Source: Artemia franciscana (taxonomy: Eukaryota; Arthropoda; Branchiopoda; Anostraca; Artemiidae). Taken from it: a stretch of DNA of 64,000 nt. Positions 33,301 through 40,768 of the stretch are shown piece after piece. A program made the position numbers and the translations under genes. Each line of letters starts with the position of its first letter. Position 1 is the stretch's first letter. The notes below the pieces were generated by a model that was not told the DNA's origin, ran no database searches, and worked only from the letters and a program-made list of their open reading frames with translations. The stretch spans positions 434,001-498,000 of the forward strand of contig NW_027062616.1 of the NCBI RefSeq assembly GCF_032884065.1, in the 5' to 3' direction.

Positions 33301-36015
33301 AATTTCATTAAGATCCGATCACCCGTTCATAAGTTAAAAATACCTCACTTTTTTATTATTTTTTCCGATTTAACCGTTCTACCACTCCCCCCCCCCCCCA
33401 GATGGTCGAAGTGGAGAAACGACAATTTCTAATATACGCCTGCCAAATTTCATCGTCCTACCTTACCTGGAAGTACCTAAAGTAGCAAAACCGGGACAGA
33501 CAGACCGACAGAATTTGCGATCGTTATATGTCACTTGGTAGATATCAAGTGCCATAAAAATATATTTTAAAAGACAAATGTTAAAGTTAAAAGGACAGAT
33601 GTTATACTTGAAATAAAACGAAACAAATAGTGAATTTATGATGTACCAAAAAAGCTGATATTCAACTCAAAATCAAAATGGTAAGAGGCTACTAGATATG
33701 TATTGATAAATTATCCCCCTTGCACTCCAATTATAGCGCAAGTGCCACGTGTGCTGTACTGAAAGCACTATATAGTTTAAGTACTTTCAAAGCAAAACAA
33801 AAGAAATGATATTTCTTCAAATAAAAACTCAGTCGTATCCAGAGAGGAAGGTCTAAGATGCTTCAGCTCGACTCCCCCCCCCCCCACTCTTCATCGCCCA
33901 AAGGTTAAATTCTACTCCTTAACAAGCTTCAAAATACAATTAGCCGATTTTGATGCGTTTTGTATAGTTTTATTGTATATTCTTCGAACAATACATCCAA
34001 AAAAAATTATCCAGTATGAAGGGTGTTACCGCGCTTCAACCCCCCCCCCCCCTCTTGTCACCCGAAGGTTCAATTCTACCCGTAAAAAGGCTACAAAAAT
34101 TCATACAAACAAGTTTTGATGCGCTTTGTAAAGTTTTTTTTGCTCTTGCTCCAGCTCTTGGAAAGAGCTAAAGACCTGGACTAAAAGTTCTTATTATCAG
34201 TTTAGTTATTAGATGTATCGATTGAATAGATATTTCCTGAAATTAAAAAAAAAAAAAGTTTTTCCCAACTTAAAGTAAGGAGCAACATTAAGACTCAAAA
34301 CGAACAGAAATTATTTCTTAGCTCTGTACGCTGAAGTTAGAAAGTTCTTTAAAAGTACTTCTCATTCGATTTTAATAGCTCTTGTGTTTTAGCAGTCTTT
34401 CTTGAATGAATGGGACAAAAAGTCGAACTTTAGCATAAAGAGTGAGGGTCGAGGGAGTGGTAGCCCCCCTAATATATGGGATAGTTTCTGTGCATTTTAA
34501 AGTTTATTTTTGTTCCTTACTTTCAGTTGGAAAAACCTGTTTCTTTAAAATTTAATACCTGATTTTTCAAATCATTCCAGGAAATCTCCTTCCCTCCATC
34601 CCCCCCCCGTGGGGAATTTCTCAGGAAAATTCTCCTCGAAAATTCCTCACGGGAAATTGATTCCCGACTCCCTCATGGAAAATGCTTCAAAGAAAATCTT
34701 CCTAAAAGAATACCATATTCTTTCCAATTATAAATACTATATGTGAACTTTGGGTAAATTGTGTGACTTACAGTCCTTTCCTTACTAACTATGGAAAGTA
34801 TTTTCATCCCCAAAGGCATAGTTATTAGACATTTTTACCATTCTGAGTCAAATGGCTATCTCAAAATTTTTATCAGATGTCTTTGTGAAAAAAAAGGCGT
34901 GGCGGGGGGGGGGGGCTAATTGCTCTTCATTATTTTTGGCTACTTACACAGAGCACTCGATATTCTGATTTCCGTTCGAGTGACCCCTCTCCCAACCTCC
35001 TACGACCATTAGTTTTAATATGATCATCCCCGAGGAGAAAAAAATAAACACCTGTCCTTGTTCTTTCTTCAGTTAAAGAAAACTTCTACATTTTTATAGA
35101 TATGAGCTTGAAAACTCTATAAAAGGATTCTATGACTTGCTGGATGTGGCGGTGTGATTTTACATTAAAATCTTTTAACTTTTTGGGGGTGTTACTCCCC
35201 TTTTTCGAAAATCAGTTAAATTTTTCTAAGACTCACAGCTCTTAATAGTCAGCATTAAACTTAATTAACTGTATATATTTGGAATCAGGATAAAAAGCCT
35301 ATTCGTTGCTGTATCAATAGTTATCCGTTTCTTTTAGTTTTTTTTTAATATTGGACTGAGTCACTCCTTGCTTACAATTTCTTACCATGAACTGTTTGTG
35401 AAGGTTGAAAAGGGTTTTCATAATACCTCTGCCGTTAAGAAGAAAAATGACCCTGTGAAGGGGGGGGGGGTGGCTATAGATTTTGCTTACAATTTACTAT
35501 TCAGGGGTCTCTATCTAGCTGAGCTTACTCTTCTTTAAGAAAAAAAAAAGGTAAAAGATACGGCATTAGACTTTACAGTCCGTACCGGCGGTGCTGATCT
35601 TCGTTTCTTGGCCCTTCAGCCAGGTGCAATGGGGGGCTGGGGGCCAGCCATCCTGTGCTTTCGAACACCCTTCCTGATACTCTTCTTTAAGGGAAGTTCT
35701 TGGTGTATATGTCCCAAAACAAATGAACCATATTGTCAATTATTCGAAAAATTGGCATAGAAAAAGGTTAAAACTTACTGTTCGGGTTTTTGTCTCTGAT
35801 TAAATTGATGTTTTCTTTCAGGCAAGGTCCTATTTTATTATGTCCCATCTCAGCAGATTCTAATGTCACTGGATTTTTTGAGACCAGAGATTTATCTGGG
35901 TGTTTTTGATAGAAGGCCAGTCAAAATGTTAAGTCTTTTTGATAATCCATCTCATTTTCTGGTACTGGCTTCTGACGGATTTGAAGTCGCTATTAACATG
36001 TTCTTGAAGGATTGA
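11941..36015 (+). CDS. F-box-like multi-exon gene (spliced model, about 550 aa)
   Basis: Inferred model: exons 11941-12302, 12361-12402, 12439-12455, 14638-14684, 14955-15816, 24975-25103 and 35822-36015. Every junction is GT-AG and the phases agree (2, 2, 1, 0, 1, 1), giving 1653 bp with stop. The first ~115 residues are Ser/Asp/Asn-rich and probably disordered. A degenerate F-box-like stretch follows (KIFSTMDLATFIC, then NCLVSSQSIYQSF), then a ~400-residue C-terminal part rich in short beta-like segments, ending in FLKD. Known: F-box proteins bind Skp1 in SCF ubiquitin ligases, and the part after the F-box usually binds substrate. I infer that role here from the F-box-like stretch only. I could not name an orthologue; WD-type repeats are not obvious, although a beta-propeller is possible. 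The large introns (9158 and 10718 bp) are full of transposons and satellites. The three large downstream exons are firm; the F-box exons are not. Confidence 0.6.
12361..12402 (+). CDS. F-box-like gene, exon B (F-box start, inferred)
   Basis: A 58-bp intron (12303-12360), pyrimidine-rich before TTTGCGACAG, separates it from exon A. The 42-bp exon reads SKIFSTMDLATFIC in the phase set by exon A, like the KIFSYLDL core of F-boxes. The donor GTAGTG is moderate. The following intron would be only 36 bp, which is short for an animal. It includes a long poly-T run whose assembled length may be wrong. Confidence 0.4.
   Translation, partial: QNLFDHGFGYFYL
12439..12455 (+). CDS. F-box-like gene, exon C (17-nt microexon, inferred)
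   Basis: A very strong acceptor (T-run, then CAATTGCAG) ends at 12438, and a GTAAAT donor follows at 12456. In phase it adds SSIYRT and leaves phase 1, exactly what the next exon needs. The small size makes this the weakest part of the model; it is supported only by phase and F-box resemblance. Confidence 0.35.
12456..13278 (+). other. intron sequence, nothing recognised
   Basis: AT-rich, without a supported exon. Lies in the 2.2-kb inferred intron between exon C and the 14638 exon. Confidence 0.4.
13279..14040 (-). repeat. Family B copy, truncated, reverse orientation
   Basis: Begins with the hairpin end CAGTTCGTGGTAACGAACTG at 13285-13304 and continues through the family B 3' half (coordinates run opposite to the family's forward sense) to about 14040. 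The 5' palindromic half is missing. It matches the copies at 54 kb and 59 kb block by block. Confidence 0.8.
14117..14216. other. assembly gap, 100 N
   Basis: Exactly 100 N between unrelated flanks, so the missing length is unknown. It could hide part of the Penelope-like element or an exon of the F-box-like gene. Confidence 0.99.
14220..14520 (-). pseudogene. Penelope-like reverse transcriptase fragment
   Basis: On the minus strand, the open frame from 14468 to 14256 begins at the catalytic MDDV of a YMDD box and continues through FTLEIEIANKISFLDVL and MYRKPH. That matches the order in Penelope-like elements (YxDD, then FLDV, then YRKPT). Just upstream, the same frame reads FLINDPFL and then a TAA where a tyrosine would be expected. 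Only about 90 residues remain: the N-terminal RT and the GIY-YIG endonuclease are absent or in the adjacent gap. This is a dead fragment inside the F-box-like gene's intron, in the opposite sense. Confidence 0.65.
14638..14684 (+). CDS. F-box-like gene, exon (F-box second half)
   Basis: CTTTCATTTCAG precedes and GTAAGG follows, both strong. In phase 1 the 47 bp read [M]NCLVSSQSIYQSFAE and end in phase 0, which fits the GCT ATG ATA start of the next exon. The peptide resembles the end of an F-box (W-x-x-L-V-S-x-x-x-L-W/Y). The other two frames contain stops. Confidence 0.55.
14772..14842 (+). repeat. short dispersed repeat, copy 2 (TTGCTGAGGACG motif)
   Basis: Related to 11635-11695. CTGAGGA followed by TTTGAAATA recalls the conserved CUGANGA and GAAA boxes of hammerhead ribozymes found in some Penelope-like elements, but I cannot draw a convincing stem II, so this is not called a ribozyme. 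Confidence 0.4.
14955..15816 (+). CDS. F-box-like gene, largest exon (C-terminal domain)
   Basis: Acceptor TTTTATTTTTTAG ends at 14954; donor CTCAG/GTAACA follows 15816. The exon is open for 287 codons and is clearly coding: long, without low complexity, and with reading frame and phases matching neighbours. It starts AMINWKAIALEFMDPN, which extends the F-box helix, and continues with repeated short hydrophobic strands (for example FFLLVRNGLIKFMRM, PFLYVYDGHYGVTGF) that suggest a beta-rich fold such as a propeller. The open frame after 15816 to 15884 is intron read-through. No named family was recognised. Confidence 0.85.
16440..16610 (+). repeat. isolated satellite C unit
   Basis: TTTTGACAACCTGGATG followed by a CTTTTGATT block and an AGAAGTAGTAAT stretch matches the satellite C monomer found from 18.1 and 21.8 kb on. 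Confidence 0.5.
16660..17480 (+). repeat. degenerate tandem repeat, about 3 units
   Basis: Blocks such as 'cactgtggaccaaattttgttgagaaataagg' (16779, 17040, and diverged near 17390), 'aaaccaaatattta' and 'agtttaattgcaactcagc' recur every 250-350 bp. Units differ by many substitutions and indels, so the array is old. Confidence 0.65.
17872..18045 (+). repeat. short tandem repeat, about 60 bp x 3
   Basis: Three consecutive units contain AACGAA, GGTCAATGAGAAATTTGTG (with small variants) and an A-rich tail. An open frame on the minus strand here only reflects the repeat. Confidence 0.75.
18120..18990 (+). repeat. satellite C array, left block
   Basis: Tandem 230-310-bp units, each with a CTGCATGCACATAGTG-like block, a GTTTCAACTTAATACC block and a (GTA)n/(TAG)n run. 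Units start near 18229, 18369, 18647 and 18877. The array resumes at about 21.83 kb; the hAT element lies in the interval between the two blocks. Confidence 0.7.
18991..19367 (+). other. spacer between satellite C and hAT element
   Basis: A 71-codon open frame (18991-19206) has no recognisable motif. No repeat match was found in the window. Confidence 0.35.
19368..19375 (+). repeat. target site duplication, left (GTATAGCT)
   Basis: GTATAGCT here is identical to 21758-21765. Eight-base duplications are diagnostic of hAT integration. Confidence 0.95.
19394..19441 (+). promoter_or_regulatory. left subterminal GGGGTACGC repeats (transposase-binding candidates)
   Basis: The palindrome GGTACGCGTACC at 19394-19405 is followed by GGGGTACGCG at 19410-19419 and 19432-19441. 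The same motif occurs at the right end (21693, 21723). hAT transposases bind such short subterminal repeats; binding here is inference. Confidence 0.5.
19580..19645 (+). repeat. 33-bp direct duplication in hAT 5' UTR
   Basis: A 33-bp unit beginning GCTAATTTTTCTCC occurs twice head to tail without any mismatch, between the left end and the transposase start. Perfect identity suggests a recent duplication. Confidence 0.95.
19718..21589 (+). pseudogene. hAT transposase with one in-frame stop
   Basis: First ATG at 19718 (protein start MDRFLIRNNKK); the frame runs to TGA at 21587-21589 with one interruption, TAG at 20570-20572. Without that stop it would have 623 codons, a normal hAT length. Order: a basic N-terminus; a BED-type zinc finger (CVLC near residue 65, then HMNRH and VH); first catalytic Asp in LQLDEST; second Asp in VCSDGAAAL, 11 residues before the stop; the HCIIHRQAL motif after it; and the C-terminal LCEVSFSAM-IK-K-RNRL block with the catalytic Glu. 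An AATAAA lies at 21625. The stop truncates the product before the insertion domain and third acid, so it is presumably inactive, unless the stop is a sequencing error. It resembles ZBED/SPIN-type hAT transposases. Confidence 0.9.
21758..21765 (+). repeat. target site duplication, right (GTATAGCT)
   Basis: Identical to 19368-19375. Confidence 0.95.
21830..24290 (+). repeat. satellite C array, right block
   Basis: Units with the CTG-ATGCACATA-TGTTTTGATTTAGTTCAAC block occur near 22030, 22272, 22535, 22962, 23381, 23616, 23895 and 24206 (spacing about 235-310 bp, two of about 420). Each carries a trinucleotide run of GTA/TAG/GCA. Monomers are diverged but collinear. Confidence 0.75.
22610..22870 (+). 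repeat. family B-related segment inside satellite C, copy 1
   Basis: Shows the collinear series 'gggcaaattacataaattacaaccctt', a G-rich run, 'cagagacatagttgctg', 'aaaatgga', 'gccctccaatcactttttaatctc', which parallels family B internal sequence (53.5-53.7 kb). It lengthens one satellite interval to about 427 bp. Confidence 0.6.
24290..24560 (+). repeat. family B-related segment, copy 2
   Basis: Same collinear blocks as 22610-22870 ('gggcgaattgcacaacttacggtc', 'cccagagacatagttactgg', 'ggctgccctccaatcactttttac'). The open frames on both strands here follow the repeat and are not genes. Confidence 0.6.
24561..24974 (+). other. intron end, nothing recognised
   Basis: AT-rich sequence leading to the acceptor GAATTATTTTGCAG; no repeat recognised. 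Confidence 0.5.
24975..25103 (+). CDS. F-box-like gene, internal exon
   Basis: Acceptor TTATTTTGCAG and donor ACAG/GTTAGT bound 129 bp that are open in the frame set by the previous exon (phase 1 in, phase 1 out). It encodes [V]RGEYYLTMDGENYRSL followed by KDVCVNGPTVAIGLHT. The GPTVAIGLHTG end joins directly to GKVLFYY of the last exon, a typical beta-strand/turn pattern. The exon is not a shadow of a repeat. Confidence 0.85.
25780..25905 (+). repeat. pyrimidine-rich minisatellite (TTTCATTTCTTTT)
   Basis: Repeated TTTCATTTCTTTTTCGA-like units, strongly pyrimidine-biased on the + strand. The open frame here is a by-product. Confidence 0.7.
25906..27335. other. intron, nothing recognised
   Basis: AT-rich sequence with GAAGAAGAA stretches near 26200-26300. 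A 90-codon minus-strand open frame at 26608-26880 has no recognisable motif. Confidence 0.4.
27336..28385 (+). repeat. degenerate tandem repeat, 3 units, one interrupted
   Basis: Blocks 'gatatataatgctattaattg', 'gctgaaagctcatcagctcaa', 'aaaagaaaatatttgt' and 'agtaaagcgccaatga-gcagtaggact' recur near 27400-27555, 27655-27805 and 28085-28385. The third unit is split at about 28133-28270 by a segment containing the hairpin TTGGGGAAATCCCCAA. Confidence 0.65.
28380..30060 (-). pseudogene. LINE retrotransposon, RT region (decayed)
   Basis: Read on the minus strand from 30060: a linker with KDIDGISGTHLSFA and GIVPDSFGVRLVHPILKKGK, then QFGFKKHSGREH, RT motif A (DVSRAFDSGIHGHIL), motif B (KKGVRQGGKTSPSLFN), a catalytic box altered to FDDDILHV, and NESKTELLFF. 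The 3' end is at about 28380 with a (TAA)n-type tail. Several stops and at least one frameshift (near 29115-29125) break the frame. The endonuclease and ORF1 are missing, as in a 5'-truncated insertion. The motif order fits Jockey/CR1/I-type LINEs; the clade is uncertain. It lies antisense in the F-box-like gene's last intron. Confidence 0.8.
30075..30605 (+). repeat. tandem duplication, about 263 bp x 2
   Basis: Unit 1 (from 30075, CTTTTACCGTTAGAGAAACGG) and unit 2 (from 30339, CTTTTACCGTTATCAAAACGG) align along their whole length, each ending in AAGAGAATGATACTTTT. Divergence is moderate. Confidence 0.85.
30612..30990. repeat. family B fragments
   Basis: 30620-30740 matches the family B 3' region in reverse sense ('acgagcataagaaaatttg', 'cacaccgtcagattcaccatatcagagaaccct'). 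30755-30990 matches the second-hairpin arm in forward sense, ending 'tttgttcgttttaagttttaatgttgctcctta'. Two pieces in opposite senses mean a rearranged copy. Confidence 0.7.
31315..33557 (-). mobile_element. Family A element copy 2 (reverse orientation)
   Basis: Bounded by TATGGCACTTG at 31334-31344 and CAAGTGCCATA at 33546-33556, the same subterminal inverted repeats as copy 1. On the minus strand the order is hairpin end (33557 side), short GTCY tract (near 33510), about seven tandem ~290-bp units and the GAGCTCATATGGTATGAGC end block. Poly-C tracts up to 11-13 bases mark each monomer. No coding capacity. Confidence 0.7.
33835..34145 (+). repeat. tandem duplication, about 160 bp x 2
   Basis: Two units share a long poly-C run, 'tcatc-ccc-aaggtt-aattctac-c', 'ggctacaaaaattcat' and 'gttttgatgcg-tttgta-agtttt'. 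A third related stretch is at 57060-57230 (CCCCCC, 'cttggatacggccctgac'). Confidence 0.6.
34235..35400 (+). repeat. Family B copy, diverged, nearly full length
   Basis: Starts 'aaaaaaagtttttcccaacttaaagtaaggagcaacattaa' and ends 'gagtcactccttgcttacaatttcttaccatgaactg'. The first palindrome is partly deleted and the remaining blocks are diverged, so this is an older copy. Confidence 0.75.
35555..35690. repeat. GC-rich island, SINE-like or ncRNA candidate
   Basis: About 130 bp of markedly GC-richer sequence in AT-rich intron, containing CCGTACCGGCGGTGCTGATC, TTGGCCCTTCAGCCAGGTGC and GGGGGCTGGGGGCCAGCC, the last two able to fold. On the minus strand GTTCGAAAG resembles a pol III B box, but no A box is correctly placed. 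The nature is not established. Confidence 0.35.
35822..36015 (+). CDS. F-box-like gene, last exon
   Basis: The acceptor TTTTCTTTCAG ends at 35821. In phase 1 the exon encodes 64 residues starting [G]KVLFYYVPSQQILMSL and ending NMFLKD, with TGA at 36013-36015. Strand-turn patterns continue those of the preceding exons (GKVLFYYV, HFLVLASDGFEV). The 3' UTR probably ends after AATAAA at 36198. Confidence 0.85.
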
Positions 36016-36197
36016 AGTTGTATGGACTAGAAACGACTTTTATTGCCTGTGATTTTGCTAAGGATTTTTTTTATATTGTTTTTACTATAAAATTTAAAAG
36101 TAAAGAAGCAACATTTTAGTTTTGTTTGTGCTCTAATTTATCCTTTTACTTACGTGCTAGTAAGGCATTGTTTGTTTTATAATATTTTTGGTCTTGA

Positions 36198-36203
36198 AAT
36201 AAA
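36198..36203 (+). terminator. polyadenylation signal AATAAA
   Basis: First canonical AATAAA on the + strand after the stop codon of the F-box-like gene, 183 bp downstream of the stop. Confidence 0.55.
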
Positions 36204-38405
36204 GCCTACTTGACCAGCCTTATAATCAGTCTATGCAGTGTTGTTGTACAATATCTTTTGAAGAGCTTTTGCAAAGTGCTTCAACTGTGGGGAAGAGGAG
36301 GGGATAATTAATCTTTGAATAAATATTTCCTTCATCCAGCTTCGAGTTCTTAAGCCACTTAAGGTGCTATTACTGACCATTGAAACTCTAAATTATCTGA
36401 AACAAATTACCGTGCTTGGGAAGGAACAACTGACCCAAATGATGAAAAATCTTTTCGTTATTTCCTTTTGATGTCCTCGGTTCCTCAAAACTTCGAAGAA
36501 ACAGGAGTCGGGTACAAATAATCACTTTAAAAAACGCATCAAAAATTTGTTTGTATGCATTTATGTTATGATTTTACATGTCAGGCTTTTTTTTGCGGGG
36601 GGGGGGTCAAATCCCGTAATTCTCTTAGATAAAGCCTTGACTTGTATTAACCTCTAGTTTAGTAGTGCTTATTGATATCGATTACACTTGGTTTTTGCCA
36701 TTAATAGCCAATAAAAACATTCTCTTTCAAGCAAATGATTTTCTCTGGTTGTCGGTGATGGAAATCAATTGCTTTCTTTTTTCAGATAAAGAAAAGTTTT
36801 TTTATTCCAAAAGTGCATGTTTCTCAGCAGCAAGTTATTAAATTTAATACTAGTATATTTTTTACTGGTAGCCTGAAATCTGCAATTTCAAAGGGACATT
36901 ACGCCCTATGGCAGCAGCCCGCGAAGTTACTTTAATCTAACGTCAGCACTTGTCATTTTACTTCTATACTGCTATAACGCCACAGGATGCTGGATTAGTT
37001 GTGGAGAGGAGGGGGATGGAATTAGTTCATGAAGGCTATTGTTTCTCTCTTGGAGATTTGTGGTGTTCTAAGAATATTAAAAATATCAATTTTACTGTTA
37101 GTAAGACTAGGAATTTTCTTTTAAAAAATTGAAAAAGCAAATAGATCATTTATGCTCAGGAAAAGACTTTCAAATCGTAATTGAGGCAGCAATTGGACTA
37201 AAATCCAATTGTGTCATTTTTATCGTTTCTGAAGTTCTTAAGCGGAATAATTTTAAACATGCTCATTCCTGATATTAGTAAAGATAGCTAAGAAGACTTG
37301 AATATACAGCACACAGACAATGAACAGGCCAATAAGTAAATCAAGAATCGGTTGCCTATACTAAATGAACCTATTGTCAGCAATGAAATAAAATCTAATT
37401 TGGAGACCAATGCCCCAACTTTCATAAAATATCCAGTTTAGATATTGATGGCCCTGCAACAAAAAGGACTTCTCATTGCTGATAGCAAAGAAATAAAAAT
37501 GGAGATAAGCAGACTATTAACCTCCGAAGAGGAAAATGATGGGTGTCACGTAAAAGAAAAAGAACAATACGTAAATTTTGAAAGTGTATTCATGAATCTG
37601 CGTTCATTTCCTGTGGAGGCAAAAGTACGAAAACTTATAATTCAAGTGATACGTATGATTTTACCATACCGAAATAGAATGTCACGTTTCTTGAGAAACG
37701 TGACGTGAAGATAAAAAGTGCTTCTTTTGTTTGGAAGTACTGGATAATGGTTTAGACCACGAGTTCGTCAAATGTAAAGAAATCTTAAGAGAGAAAAAAG
37801 GAGTTTAATTTTAAACAAGGGAGTGACAAGCGTACTAAAAACGAAGGCAACAACAAAACATTAATTAATAAAAAACTCCGGATATTTTGACTCCCATATT
37901 CGGGAGCCTTTATCCACGGAAAAAAAAAGAAAAAAAACTAGTTAATCATCTAAAAAGAAAGACAAAGAACAATACAAATAAAAGAGAAAAAAAGAACAAA
38001 ATACAAAACAAATAAAACAAAACTCACATCTTAATAAAACTTCCAAAGTATGGTAACAGCTGAAATCACAGATAAGAAACCAAAATCTTTAGATTGTTTT
38101 TATCTATAAGGTCAGATTGGCAAATGGGATATCTTAACAAAACTTCCAAAGTACGGCAACAACTGTAATCACGGATTAGACACCAAAATATTTTGATAGC
38201 TGTGGTAATCCCTATAGAGAAACACAAGTTTTATTTACGTTACAATGTATAAAAATCCAACCTTCCATTCGCTTGTAACTCCGGTAGCTAACTTACTAGC
38301 TTTTTTATTCAACGGAGCGCAATTCATCACTCAAGCCTACATTTGGCTGATATAAATAAGTTGCCAAATGTTTTTAGATAAAATCACCACATTCCTCCCC
38401 CCTTA
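36204..38405. other. mostly unrecognised; weak BESS-like open frame
   Basis: An 87-codon + strand frame at 37445-37708 contains YVNFESVFMNLRSFPVEAKV followed by a basic helix, faintly like a BESS motif; there are no splice signals or neighbours to support it. 37870-37920 contains the hairpin GGCTCCC-GAATAT-GGGAGTC (minus strand). Confidence 0.3.
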
Positions 38406-38409
38406 GACA

Positions 38410-40480
38410 CATAAGTAGGGTAACACTCTATTTTACTTTCAACGCATATCTTGCAAACGCATCGCTTCCTTGACATAAACACAACCCCATCTTTCTCTTG
38501 TTTTGACGGTAGATGTCGAGCCAGAAGAAAAAAGTTAGTGAAATCCTCGCTGTTGCGTTACGGCTTCGATGAACCAACTCTGGGGAAGTTCGAGGCGAAC
38601 AATGAGATTGCAGGATTAGCCGACTAGGTAGTCCTCTGGAAGTTTGAAATGAGTCGGACCATCTTTCCTTTTGGTACGCCGGTATGAAAGACCGTCCCAA
38701 AGCTCGAAATAGGCTCCTTTTACATCTGCCTGGCTAGTGACTTGTCGGTTGAAAAAACGGAAGAGTTTAATGTCCTTCTGTTGGCTTTTCTTGAAGTCTT
38801 GGAATGGATTCGTCTTCCCTTTTCCGAGGACCTTCTTCAGGAATTCGGGCAAGAACTTGGTACTCATGTATCAATATATTAACAAACATTGTTATTATTA
38901 GTAATTTTTTTTACAACAGAAGGGACAGTGCCTCAGCTTTCCCGTTTTCTTGTCCAATCCGACTATGAATATCAAAGTGGTACTCTTTGAGCGTAAAGGA
39001 CCAGTGTGTCAAGTGATCGTTGTTGCTCCGAGCCACGTTCAACCATCGAAGTGGATTATGATCAGTTTTGAAGGTAAACTTCCAACCTTCGAGATAGTAC
39101 AGAAAACCTTCCCCCCCCCCTTCAATGCCAAATCCTCACGCTCCACTGTCAAATATTGCTGTTCCGCTGGCGATAGCTTCCTACTTTCATATGTGATGGG
39201 ATGCTCCTCTCCGATGCATTGAGCCAGAACTGCTCCAATCCCTGTGTTTGTAGCATTCGTTTGAAGCACAAACACTTGGGCAAAGTCTGCACTACTCAGG
39301 ACAGGATAAAGTGGCTATTGAGACAGCGTAGTGAGTGCAGTCTTCAGGGTTTGAAGGCTACTCTCTTCTCTTGTGACAGCGTAAAGTGGCTTGTATTCCG
39401 TTTCTAAAGAAGACCCGTCAGTAGCGACGCAACACAAGAAAAATTGCGGGCCAACTTTTGGTAATACCCAGCGATGCCAAGGAATGCCCTCACATCATTT
39501 TTGGTGGTGGGCTCTAGAGAGTTCTTAACAGAATCAACCTTGCTTCCCAGCGGTGTCATTTTACCATTTCCACTGTGTGGCCTAAATACCGAACTTCTTC
39601 CAGTCCAAACTTGCATTTGTCAAAATCAGCAGCCGCTATCCTTCACAAAACCTCCTCTAAATATTGCTCTTCCGAACAATCAGACAATATCACAGGGTCT
39701 TCAATGTACGCCCCTACAAAGCCACGGTATCCAGTCAAAATCTTGTCCATGGCACGATGGAAGTTTGCTGGTGCCCCGTGAACACCAAAAGGAAGGACTT
39801 AAAACTTATAGAATCCAGACTTCGTTTGGAAGGCCGTCTTTTCTGTGCTCTCTGGCGTAAGTTCTACTTGCCTTTGTAAGATCTAAAGCACTGAAGATCT
39901 TTTTATTACCTACGTCCTCTAGGAATTCATTCATGCCGGGAAGGTGGTAGGCATCAAACTTAGTAAGTCCAAACAGAAACGAATACTTCCATCCGGCTTG
40001 GCAAACGCGACTACTGAAGAACAACAGGGACTTGAAGATGCCTGTATGATCCCCAAACCCAGCATTCGCTTGGCTTCCTCTTCAATGGCTTGTTTCCTAC
40101 TCTGTGGTACCCTGGATGATTTCTGACGGACATAATAGGCATTATACGAACTTGGTGTGTATCAACGAGTGTCAATGCGAATCAATGTGGTGACTGACCA
40201 CTGATGTTCTTCTATGAATTCTGGAGAAGGCCTTTCTAAATCTTATTAGTATCCCAAAAAGTCCTTTTTGTCTCTTTCCCGTAAGGTGACTTAGCAAATC
40301 TATCACAACATGGATGTCATCTTGGTTACCAGAATTATCTGTCTGGTCAAACATAGGCATACTTGGAGCTTCAGGAGCAAAGAGAAGGAAATCCGTTGGC
40401 CTACGCTCAAACTCCTGAAGAAGATTGACGGGTAGAATCTTCTTCTTTTTTTCTTCCTTCCGGGAACAGGACTTCATAGT
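38410..40480 (-). pseudogene. Ty3/gypsy retrotransposon pol, decayed
   Basis: Read on the minus strand from 40480: pre-RT linker, RT with AFAKPDGS and FSALDLTKA, a catalytic box reading YIED (39697-39708) where YIDD is usual, RVRYLGHTV-like and FLGIAGYYQKLARNF, then RNase H (LQTNATNTGIGAVLAQ, HPITYESRKLSPAEQQYLTVERE), then a connecting segment (DGLSYRR, 38.7 kb) and a remnant of the integrase zinc-binding region (38.5 kb). The order PR-RT-RNaseH-IN without chromodomain evidence is gypsy-type. At least four frame breaks; protease, most of the integrase, gag and LTRs were not found. It lies downstream of the F-box-like gene in opposite sense. Confidence 0.85.
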
Positions 40481-40559
40481 TTACAGACTTAATCCCCTTA
40501 AAGGATCTTCTGAATGAAACTCATAAATTGGAAACCAGATGGCAAGTATCCTTTAATAG

Positions 40560-40768
40560 CAAGGATCGGATCTTAATGAATTTTGATATTTAGAAGGACC
40601 TCGTGACTCAGAGCTCTTATTTTAAATCCTGACTGGCATTAAGACTCTGATTTTCCTTTTAAAGCAATCTGTTGATTCTTAGAATTTTGCTAGAGCTCAT
40701 ACAATATGAGCTCTTGGCTCATGGCTCTTCTGATCTTGTCTCAAGTGCCATATGAGCTCTTAGCTCTT
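40560..40768 (+). repeat. Family A copy 3, 3' end only
   Basis: Begins inside a core unit (GATCGGATCTTAATG) and ends GAGCTCTTAGCTCTT, with CAAGTGCCATA at 40742-40752. The left end and almost all core repeats are missing. Confidence 0.8.

Larger units (their letters stand above)
25104..35821 (+). other. 10.7-kb repeat-filled intron
   Basis: Begins GTTAGT, ends TTTCTTTCAG. Contains tandem repeats, a LINE, family B pieces and a complete family A element. No host exon was seen inside. Confidence 0.8.
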
